A stretch of DNA of 5,217 bases from Methylococcaceae bacterium (GTDB lineage: Bacteria; Pseudomonadota; Gammaproteobacteria; Methylococcales; Methylomonadaceae), in contig PMDM01000448.1 of assembly GCA_003155565.1 (NCBI GenBank), forward strand, positions 2,499-7,715, written 5' to 3'. Position numbers and translations under genes: made by a program. Below are positions 1 through 5,217 of this stretch, in pieces. The first letter of the stretch is position 1; every line of letters begins with the position of its first letter. The notes below the pieces were generated by a model. That model was not told the origin of the DNA, did not search any database, and saw only the letters and a program-made list of their open reading frames with translations.

Positions 1-1545
1 GATTCTGATGAGGTTATGGTCAGTCTCGAATGGCGCAAAGGCAGAATCTACCAAAAACAAGGCAAAGACGATTATGCGCTGGCGGCGTATGGCAAAGCGG
101 TGGATAACATCCAGGCCATCCGCATGGATATTCCGGTTGAATACCATGACGGAAAATCGTCATTTCGCGAAACTCTAGAGCCAGTATATTTAGGCTATGC
201 CTATCATTTGCTCAAAAAAGCCGGCCATCAGGAAGGTGAAGCCAAGCAAAAGACCTTGTTACTGGCCCGTCAGACCGTCGAACAAATCAAGCAGACAGAG
301 ATGGAAGATTTCTTCGGTGGCCGCTGCCTGATCGAAGGTTTTCAGCGCAGCGAACTGGAAACTTTTGATACTCATGCAGCCGTGTTATACCCCATCATCT
401 TGCCGGATAGGCTTGAACTATTGGTTAGCTTCGGCAAGTCTATCCGCCAATATACCGTTTCGGTGCCGCAGGACCGTATTCGCGAAGAGGCGGAGACATT
501 ATCCGACACTCTGCGCAACGGTAAGGCAGCATTCTGGAAGCCGTCCCGAAACCTTTATCAGTGGCTTATTGCACCGCTTGAAAAAGATTTGGCGGCTGAA
601 GAGATCAAGACCCTAGTGGTAGTCCCGGATGGCGTATTAAGGTTGGTGCCCTTCTCGGCGTTATTTGATGGACAGCATTATGTACTGGAAAAGTACGCCG
701 TTTCTGTGTCGCCAGGGATGAGTTTGATGGGCCACGGCCAAGACGCAAAATCCCGCACCTACCGGTCGCTTTTAGCAGGGCTTAGCAAACCGGGTCCCGT
801 GGTCGAAAAACTACCACTGCCGATGATAAGTGCAATATTAGAACCGGGATCGGAAGAAACCGTCGAACGCAAATTACCGATGACGAGGGGGCTGTCGAAC
901 GGACAAATGCGCGACATAAAAAAACGCGAAGCCGGCGCAAAGGCTGAGAGCTTGCTCAGACAACCTGGTGCGGAGGAAAAACTTAAGGAAACACTCAGTT
1001 TGCCGGGTGTCGAAAACGAGTTGAACAACCTAAAAAAAGCTGTAAAAAACACCACCTTGCTCAACGAACAATTTACCGTGGACAATTTCCATCAGCAAGT
1101 CTCCGGTGACGAACCCTATGAAATTATACATATCGCCTCACACGGTATTTTTTCATCCAATGCCGATGACAGTTTTCTGATGGCTTACGATAATGTCATT
1201 AAACTGGACGATCTGGAAGCACTGTTAAAACAAGACAAAGGTGCTCAACGCGGTATCGAATTATTGACCTTAAGCGCTTGTGAAACTGCCGAAGGCGACG
1301 ACCGGGCGCCACTTGGATTTACTGGAGCCGCCTTGAGGGCAAAGGCTCGTAGCGCCTTGGGTTCACTTTGGCCGATTTCTGATGAAGCGGCTTCGCAATT
1401 GATGGCGAACTTTTACACGAACATGACGCAACACCTCGGCAAAGCGGAGGCACTTCGGCAAGCGCAATTGAAACTGTTGCACAACCCTAAAATGAGCCAT
1501 CCGTTTTATTGGTCACCCTTTATTCTGGTGGGAAACTGGTTATGA
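1..1545 (+). CDS. TPR-CHAT domain protein, caspase-like peptidase (5' partial)
   Basis: The reading frame is open from base 1. The first in-frame ATG is at 16, but codons before it are sense and a GAGGT lies only one base upstream of it, too close to serve as a ribosome site, so the gene probably begins outside the window. Residues below count from that ATG. Residues 6-28 read as a TPR unit (W6, G9, Y12, G16, Y25, A28), probably the last of a longer array, and a helical linker follows to about 110. The CHAT region runs from about 120 to 509. It contains VVVPDGVLRLVPFSAL (201-216), LLAGLS (252-257), the His motif HIASHG (catalytic H376), SACETA (catalytic C422), LGFTGAAL, ARSALGSLWPISDEA and the closing HPFYWSPFILVGNWL. 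CHAT is a clan CD cysteine peptidase fold related to caspases and separase; both dyad residues are present, so activity is plausible. About 70 residues separate LLAGLS from LPGVENEL (329-336), longer than I expect for the family. Substrate and cellular location are unknown. The stop overlaps the next gene, a TpsA exoprotein, implying a shared pathway. Confidence 0.93.
   Translation, partial: DSDEVMVSLEWRKGRIYQKQGKDDYALAAYGKAVDNIQAIRMDIPVEYHDGKSSFRETLEPVYLGYAYHLLKKAGHQEGEAKQKTLLLARQTVEQIKQTEMEDFFGGRCLIEGFQRSELETFDTHAAVLYPIILPDRLELLVSFGKSIRQYTVSVPQDRIREEAETLSDTLRNGKAAFWKPSRNLYQWLIAPLEKDLAAEEIKTLVVVPDGVLRLVPFSALFDGQHYVLEKYAVSVSPGMSLMGHGQDAKSRTYRSLLAGLSKPGPVVEKLPLPMISAILEPGSEETVERKLPMTRGLSNGQMRDIKKREAGAKAESLLRQPGAEEKLKETLSLPGVENELNNLKKAVKNTTLLNEQFTVDNFHQQVSGDEPYEIIHIASHGIFSSNADDSFLMAYDNVIKLDDLEALLKQDKGAQRGIELLTLSACETAEGDDRAPLGFTGAALRAKARSALGSLWPISDEAASQLMANFYTNMTQHLGKAEALRQAQLKLLHNPKMSHPFYWSPFILVGNWL
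1527..1533 (+). promoter_or_regulatory. Weak ribosome binding site for the TpsA gene
   Basis: GGTGGGA lies eight bases before the ATG at 1542, inside the last codons of the CHAT gene. It matches a Shine-Dalgarno sequence only partly. With the ATGA overlap (1542-1545), where the upstream TGA stop shares bases with the start, it supports translation of TpsA by re-initiation or coupling from the CHAT gene. It also favours ATG 1542 over the in-frame TTG at 1509 or the ATG at 1548. Confidence 0.45.
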
Positions 1546-1628
1546 AAATGCACCTACACTTTAATTGGACGTTTATCTTTTTGTGCAGTATCGCCCTTGC
1601 TACGATTCCCTTTGGTTTAGTGCAGGCG
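1542..1628 (+). other. Sec signal peptide of the TpsA protein
   Basis: Residues 1-29 have a weakly charged n-region (K2 with His at 4 and 6), a hydrophobic core from about F11 to V27, and a VQA signal-peptidase I site before V30. The length is ordinary; it is not the extended 50-70 residue signal peptide of some large TpsA proteins. C15 lies in the core but FLC is not a lipobox, so a lipoprotein is unlikely. Confidence 0.85.
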
Positions 1629-4600
1629 GTTAGCACCCATATTGTGATAGATAACACTTTGCCGGTAAACCCTACGCTTCCTAACACGGTTACCGACCCC
1701 GCTACTGGCGGTACTATTCACCCTATCAACCAGAACAATGGAAAACAAGCAGGAGATAACTTGTTTTACAGTTTTAGCCACTTCAATATTGGTTCGCACG
1801 ATACGGCGTATTTTAATTTACACGGCCCAGGTACTTTGAATGACAACGGTAACCCTAATCCTTGGGAAAATGTGATTGCGAGAGTGACCGGAGGACTTGC
1901 ATCGTTCATTGATGGGACGTTGAGAGTTAGCGGCACCAGGGTAGTAGACGGCAACTCAAGCAACAATGTGGATTATGTAGATGGGATCACCGGTGCAACA
2001 ACCATCGTGAATGGAACAAAAAACTTCTTTTTCATTAATCCGGCCGGCATTACTTTTGGTGCCGGATCCGTGGTGGATGTGCCGGGTTCTTTTTATGCCA
2101 GCACTTCAAGTTCACTTAAGTTCAAAGATGGCTCTACTTTTGGGATGGATCAGCAAGGCAGTCCAATTAATCAACTGACGACGGCTACTCCCGCTGCTTT
2201 CGGTTTTCTTGGTAACGAGGCCGGCGCATTAACCCTAGATCACGCCACGGTACAAGTGTTCAATGATCAAACTTTAGCCTTGGTTGGGCGTGATATCACG
2301 ATTAATAACAGCACGGTGGGTCAAGTGGATCTGACGAAGCACCAGAATGGTTTCAACGACGTTGGCCTACCTACTGACCCTAATAATTTCAATCCGAGTG
2401 ATCCTGCCACATACCCTCGATTCGTTACAAAGGGTGATTTATTTGTTGATGGTATTCAATTACTACTATTCGCCAATCATGGAAAAAGGGATGTACAGAT
2501 TTTTGACAATAATCCAAATAATTTTTTGAATAGCTCTGGTGATCCGGATGAACAAGCTCGTATAAATTACAATGCGACGGTAGCTAGTACTCTTAATCAT
2601 TTGGATGGCACTATTAACATTTCTAATACTGACCTGATTAATGCCGGTGGTGATGCTGAAGAAATAACATTTATCAGGGGCGGGGACATTAACCTGACTA
2701 ACGCTAGCATTGTTTCCAGCAATTATGGGGACGATTGCGCCGGTATATGTGCCGATAATGGGGGCGATGAGTCGGTTCCTGGAATAAGCGGTATTGATAT
2801 TCTCGCAACTGGAAAATTGGCCCTGAACAATGGGCACATAGTCACCGAAACTTCGTTTTCACGTGTAAACCCAGCGGCTGATAATGTTGCGATCAACATC
2901 CAGGCGGCTTCAATGCTCATGGATAATGGCTCCACCGTATCAACCAGATCGTTAAATGTAGCGAATATAAATCAAAGCTTCATACCGAAGGGTATATTCC
3001 CTGTGCCTCATGCGCTGGATCCGCAAGCCGGCAATATCAATATAAAAATTGTTGATGCCAAAGGTGTTTTTCATGATTTTACGGCCCAGGGTGGTTCGTC
3101 GGTAGAGAGCAGTACAGAGACTTTTGGCAATGCAGGTAAGATCACTATTGAAGCCGGTTCAATCAAGTTGAGCAACGCCAGCATTAAATCTGAAAGCGTA
3201 TCACCCACTAATCGGCTGACGGGCTATGTGAAAGATAATGATCCAGCCTTTAAAGGCGATATACAAAGAACTGTAGATGCACAAGGTAACCATATTTATG
3301 GGCGAACTGATAGTTATGCCTTGCTGACTGAGAATCACAGCCGCTATGACTTGCTCAGCCATGATGAGCAACAGCCTAATCTTGACGCGCCATTTGACGC
3401 CAACAATCCCGCTTTTACCACGTCCGGCGTTACATTTGGCTTAGTCCCTTTGACGGATAAGATGATGTTAATTAATCACAACTATGATGCCGGTGCAGCT
3501 GGAGGCATTTCTTTAACAGCACACAGCGGAGGCATCGAGTTAACTAACAGCACGATTAGTACAAATATCTTAAGCGGCACCAAAAATACGGAACCAGGCA
3601 GGATTAGCCTAACAGCCGATTCAGGCCCCATAAGCATGGACAGGGCAACGATATCATCGACCACCAGCGGTGATGCGAATGCTGGGGCTGTTACGCTTAC
3701 ATCGGTGGGGGCGATAAAAATGAGCAATTTCTCACAAATCACGACCGATACCAAGGGAATTAACGACAATAAGGGCGGAGATGCAGGGGCAATTTCGATT
3801 AACTCGAAGGCGTTAAACGTCAACTCCGGTTCTTTAATTAGCTCATCGACCGATGGCTTAGGCAGGGCCGGGTCAGTTACGGTTAAAGCCGATAATGTAT
3901 CGATCCGAGGTTTAGCGCCAATTCCCGTTAGTCACCTGGGGCGTTATTTGGAACAAAATTTTACTGGCATCAGAAGCATAGCTAGCGCCAGATCCGGCGG
4001 ACAAACCGGAACCATAAATATTGATGCAACCGGTGATGTCAACCTGACTAATGGTGGGCAGATCAGTATTTCCAACTTGGCGCACGCAGCAAATCCCAAA
4101 AGCCTAGATCCGACCAGCATCACTATTAATGCCTCCAGCGTCTATCTGACTAACAGCCAAATTGTCGCTGATGCGAGCAATAATCTTAAAGCTGGCGATG
4201 CCAATGCTAGCAATGTCAATGCCGGAAATATCAATATCACTTTCAAAGATTGGCTGAAACTGGATCCCTCCGCTATTAGCACCATTGCCTTAAATGGCAA
4301 TGGCGGCGCCATTAATATACGCGGTGGCAACTTCTTTTGGTTGCAGGACTCGGAAATTACCACCTCAGTCCTTGGTTTAAAAGGAAACGGCGGCAATATT
4401 GACATAACGTCAAATTATTTGATAATGGATAGCGGCTTTATCCAGGCCAATACAGCGGCGAAAGGGGCAGCCGGCGGATTGGTTAAGGTCAATGTGGGCA
4501 CATTAATACCGAGCGGAAGTTCTTTGTTTGTGGGGGGTAATACGCCGTTTATATTCCGGCCTTATTCCGGGATTAACGTGATTCAAGCCGCCGCACCGGG

Positions 4601-4814
4601 CGGGGTGAGCGGTCAGGTGAGCGTTACCAATCCGCAATTGAACCTGAGCGGCACGTTGGCCAGCTTGATTGTTCAGTCGTTCGACCCCAATGCTATCAGC
4701 CGTAATTTGTGTGCTATCGGTGAAAGCAGCTCCTTGGCACAATCTGGTAAAGGCGGTTTGCGTAGACGAGCCAAAGATGCGTTGATATCGACCTATCCTC
4801 CTTCATCGTTTTGA
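1542..4814 (+). CDS. TpsA-type two-partner secretion exoprotein (filamentous haemagglutinin family)
   Basis: This is a complete 1090-residue secreted protein. The start at ATG 1542 overlaps the CHAT stop and directly begins a signal peptide (residues 1-29, cleavage after VQA). An in-frame TTG at 1509 would add 11 residues in front of it and is disfavoured. Residues 30 to about 227 form the FHA-type TPS domain: NLFYSFSHFNIG (73-84), VIARVTGG (111-118), IDGTLRVSG (123-131), NFFFINPAGITFGAG (161-175), VDVPGSFYAST (179-189), LKFKDGSTF (192-200). This domain is what a TpsB outer-membrane pore recognises. Residues about 350-980 carry many degenerate beta-helix rungs such as INLTNASI, IKLSNASI, IELTNSTI and VYLTNSQI, interrupted by a non-repetitive segment at about 561-650. 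The C-terminus has a lone cysteine (C1057) and SGKGGL before a basic tail. There are only three cysteines outside the signal peptide: C399, C403 and C1057. The likely role is a cell-surface or released filamentous protein (adhesion, matrix or contact function); the exact role cannot be read. No TpsB is in the window. Confidence 0.93.
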   Translation: MKMHLHFNWTFIFLCSIALATIPFGLVQAVSTHIVIDNTLPVNPTLPNTVTDPATGGTIHPINQNNGKQAGDNLFYSFSHFNIGSHDTAYFNLHGPGTLNDNGNPNPWENVIARVTGGLASFIDGTLRVSGTRVVDGNSSNNVDYVDGITGATTIVNGTKNFFFINPAGITFGAGSVVDVPGSFYASTSSSLKFKDGSTFGMDQQGSPINQLTTATPAAFGFLGNEAGALTLDHATVQVFNDQTLALVGRDITINNSTVGQVDLTKHQNGFNDVGLPTDPNNFNPSDPATYPRFVTKGDLFVDGIQLLLFANHGKRDVQIFDNNPNNFLNSSGDPDEQARINYNATVASTLNHLDGTINISNTDLINAGGDAEEITFIRGGDINLTNASIVSSNYGDDCAGICADNGGDESVPGISGIDILATGKLALNNGHIVTETSFSRVNPAADNVAINIQAASMLMDNGSTVSTRSLNVANINQSFIPKGIFPVPHALDPQAGNINIKIVDAKGVFHDFTAQGGSSVESSTETFGNAGKITIEAGSIKLSNASIKSESVSPTNRLTGYVKDNDPAFKGDIQRTVDAQGNHIYGRTDSYALLTENHSRYDLLSHDEQQPNLDAPFDANNPAFTTSGVTFGLVPLTDKMMLINHNYDAGAAGGISLTAHSGGIELTNSTISTNILSGTKNTEPGRISLTADSGPISMDRATISSTTSGDANAGAVTLTSVGAIKMSNFSQITTDTKGINDNKGGDAGAISINSKALNVNSGSLISSSTDGLGRAGSVTVKADNVSIRGLAPIPVSHLGRYLEQNFTGIRSIASARSGGQTGTINIDATGDVNLTNGGQISISNLAHAANPKSLDPTSITINASSVYLTNSQIVADASNNLKAGDANASNVNAGNINITFKDWLKLDPSAISTIALNGNGGAINIRGGNFFWLQDSEITTSVLGLKGNGGNIDITSNYLIMDSGFIQANTAAKGAAGGLVKVNVGTLIPSGSSLFVGGNTPFIFRPYSGINVIQAAAPGGVSGQVSVTNPQLNLSGTLASLIVQSFDPNAISRNLCAIGESSSLAQSGKGGLRRRAKDALISTYPPSSF
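1629..2222 (+). other. TPS secretion domain (haemagglutination activity / FHA N-terminal domain)
   Basis: The region just after the signal peptide carries the conserved landmarks of the FHA N-terminal domain: the SFSHFNIG strand, ARVTGG, IDGTLR, NPAGI at 166-170 (the position of the NPNGI motif in FhaB), and PGSFYAST. In characterised TPS systems this right-handed beta-helix cap binds the POTRA domains of the TpsB partner and starts export. The second N of the usual NPNG motif is replaced by alanine (A168). The domain end at about residue 227 is approximate. Confidence 0.88.
2592..4481 (+). repeat. Beta-helix passenger with degenerate rungs
   Basis: Residues 351-980 repeat a hydrophobic-x-L-[TS]-N-[SAG]-x-I pattern followed by Ser/Thr-rich turns. 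Examples are INISNTDLI (358-366), INLTNASI (383-390), LALNNGHIV, IKLSNASI (541-548), IELTNSTI (665-672), IKMSNFSQI (725-733), VNLTNGGQI (833-841) and VYLTNSQI (867-874). Between them are Gly-Gly/Gly-Ala turns followed by I-x-I strands (for example AGKITIEAG, GGAINIRGG, GGNIDITSN). Spacing is irregular, so this is a protein-level solenoid and not a DNA tandem array. It fits the right-handed parallel beta-helix of TpsA passengers. Confidence 0.8.
4692..4811 (+). other. C-terminal tail of TpsA with lone cysteine and GKGGL motif
   Basis: Residues 1051-1090 follow the last beta-helix turn (SLIVQSFDPN). They contain C1057, an SSSLAQSGKGGL segment and a basic RRR-AK stretch ending in PPSSF. From memory, many haemagglutinin-type TpsA proteins of this class end in a Cys plus SSF/GRGGLP-like segment, so this is probably a conserved terminal module and not random tail. 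Here the protein continues about 18 residues past the GGL. A role in surface retention is only a guess. Confidence 0.5.
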
Positions 4815-4946
4815 GCCCTTCAAGCAAAACTTGATGGGGTACTACTAGAGAAGCGGACAAACCCGACGATGGCACTTTGTTCAAAAGACCTGCGAGGTTT
4901 TAAAAACCTCGCAGGTCTTTTGATTCACGAAGCGATGTGTCGTTCG
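4815..4946. other. Convergent intergenic region
   Basis: This 132-base gap lies between the TpsA stop and the OmpA-like stop. Apart from the palindrome at 4881-4923 it holds only a weak hairpin (TCAAG 4820-4824 with CTTGA 4830-4834, five-base loop, no T-run). I see no open frame with a ribosome site and no RNA gene. Confidence 0.6.
4881..4923. terminator. Perfect palindrome, probable bidirectional terminator
   Basis: Arms 4881-4901 and 4903-4923 are perfect inverted complements around a single central A4902 (21 bp each). The core is GACCTGCGAGG / CCTCGCAGGTC, flanked by A-runs on the left and T-runs on the right, so on either strand the GC-rich stem is followed by four T. In practice the TTTT/AAAA centre would form the loop. 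It sits 66 bases after the TpsA stop and 23 bases past the end of the convergent OmpA-like gene, the right place to end both transcripts. The near-perfect symmetry also fits a dispersed palindromic repeat. Confidence 0.75.
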
Positions 4947-5217
4947 TTAATCGGCCCTATAAAACTCTACCCTCCGGTTTAAAGGATCCTTGGGGTCTTT
5001 ATTCCTTATCGGCCTACTTTCTCCCATGCCGGCAATGATTAGTTTATATGGGTTAACACCATATTTTGAAATTAAATAGTTTTTGACCGCTTCCGCCCTG
5101 GCTTGCGATAAGATTTTATTATGGCCTTCAGAACCCGAAGCGTCGGTATGACCTTCAATCAGCAGTTTGGCACTAGCCATTTTTTCCATCTTCATCATTA
5201 TGCCGACTTGATCCAGA
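4947..5217 (-). CDS. OmpA-family C-terminal domain protein (N-terminus outside window)
   Basis: The frame is open through the right edge. Codons upstream of the first in-frame ATG (complement of 5196-5198) encode LDQVGI, which continues the domain helix, so that ATG is internal and the gene starts beyond 5217. The visible 89 codons cover most of an OmpA-like domain: LLIEGHTDASG, then LSQARAEAVKNYLISKYGV, LIIAGMGESRPI and the closing NRRVEFYRAD. The Asp of GHTD and the Arg of ARA are 15 residues apart, as are the diaminopimelate-binding Asp and Arg of Acinetobacter OmpA, so peptidoglycan binding is expected. The protein ends right after the domain. Whether the missing N-terminus is a beta-barrel, a lipoprotein anchor, a TPR region or a MotB-like helix cannot be told. 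It is convergent to TpsA, so it is probably not in the same operon, though it acts in the same envelope. Confidence 0.92.
   Translation of the reverse strand, partial: LDQVGIMMKMEKMASAKLLIEGHTDASGSEGHNKILSQARAEAVKNYLISKYGVNPYKLIIAGMGESRPIRNKDPKDPLNRRVEFYRAD

Noticed and set aside
365..616. Alternative plus-strand open frame inside the CHAT gene
   Set aside because: It is out of frame with a convincing CHAT protein, its translation resembles no family I know, and it has no separate ribosome site.
1509..1541. Upstream TTG start for the TpsA gene
   Set aside because: It would place 11 residues (MVTLYSGGKLV) before a well-formed signal peptide and overlap the CHAT gene further. ATG 1542 with the ATGA overlap and GGTGGGA fits better.
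1542..1628. Lipoprotein signal peptide because of C15
   Set aside because: The residues before C15 (IFL) do not match a lipobox, which needs a small residue at -1, and a clear VQA cleavage site lies downstream.
2466..2837. Antisense open frame of 123 codons within the TpsA gene
   Set aside because: It lies wholly opposite a strongly supported coding region, has no recognisable domain, and is composed as expected for the reverse of repetitive Asn/Thr/Ile codons. Other antisense frames in both plus-strand genes were rejected for the same reason.
2592..4481. CRISPR-like or DNA tandem repeat in the TpsA gene
   Set aside because: The repeats are degenerate at DNA level with variable spacing. They reflect a protein solenoid, not identical repeats with spacers.
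4820..4834. Small hairpin TCAAG/CTTGA after the TpsA stop as terminator
   Set aside because: It has only five base pairs, low GC and no following T-run. The palindrome at 4881-4923 is far stronger.
5196..5198. Start codon of a short 83-residue OmpA-like protein
   Set aside because: The frame continues upstream with LDQVGI, which matches the domain's first helix, so this ATG is internal to a longer gene cut by the window edge.

Overview
The window looks like a piece of a Gram-negative, diderm genome. It has a two-partner-secretion (TPS) exoprotein with a cleavable signal peptide and an OmpA-type peptidoglycan-binding domain, and both imply an outer membrane. Base composition is moderate and the protein families recall large-genome gammaproteobacteria (methanotrophs or sulfur oxidisers of the Methylococcales/Thiotrichales kind), with cyanobacteria as a weaker alternative. 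That placement is inference from family resemblance, not a database result.

Layout: bases 1-1545 (+) hold the 3' part of a TPR-CHAT gene (caspase-like cysteine peptidase fold). It is open at the left edge and ends in a complete CHAT domain with a His/Cys dyad. Its TGA overlaps by four bases (ATGA) with the start of a 1090-residue TpsA-type exoprotein (1542-4814, +). That protein has a signal peptide, a filamentous-haemagglutinin-type secretion domain, a long beta-helix-like passenger built of degenerate rungs, and a short C-terminal tail with one cysteine and a GKGGL motif. The intergenic stretch 4815-4946 holds a perfect 21-bp-arm palindrome that can act as a bidirectional terminator. Beyond it, on the minus strand and cut by the right edge, is the C-terminal part of an OmpA-family protein.

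The CHAT and TpsA genes are almost certainly co-transcribed and translationally coupled, which points to a shared pathway. TpsA should cross the inner membrane by Sec and the outer membrane through a TpsB (FhaC/HecB-like) pore. No TpsB gene is in the window; upstream of base 1 is the likely place. The CHAT protein could process, license or monitor TpsA or its transporter, but nothing in the sequence proves this. The OmpA-like gene is convergent and is probably a separate transcription unit.

The best candidate for an under-described system is the coupled CHAT protease-TpsA pair. Notable details are an unusual charged insertion inside the CHAT region and, in TpsA, a CxxxC Asp/Asn-rich loop and a basic C-terminal tail. 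I saw no RNA genes, CRISPR array or insertion sequence.
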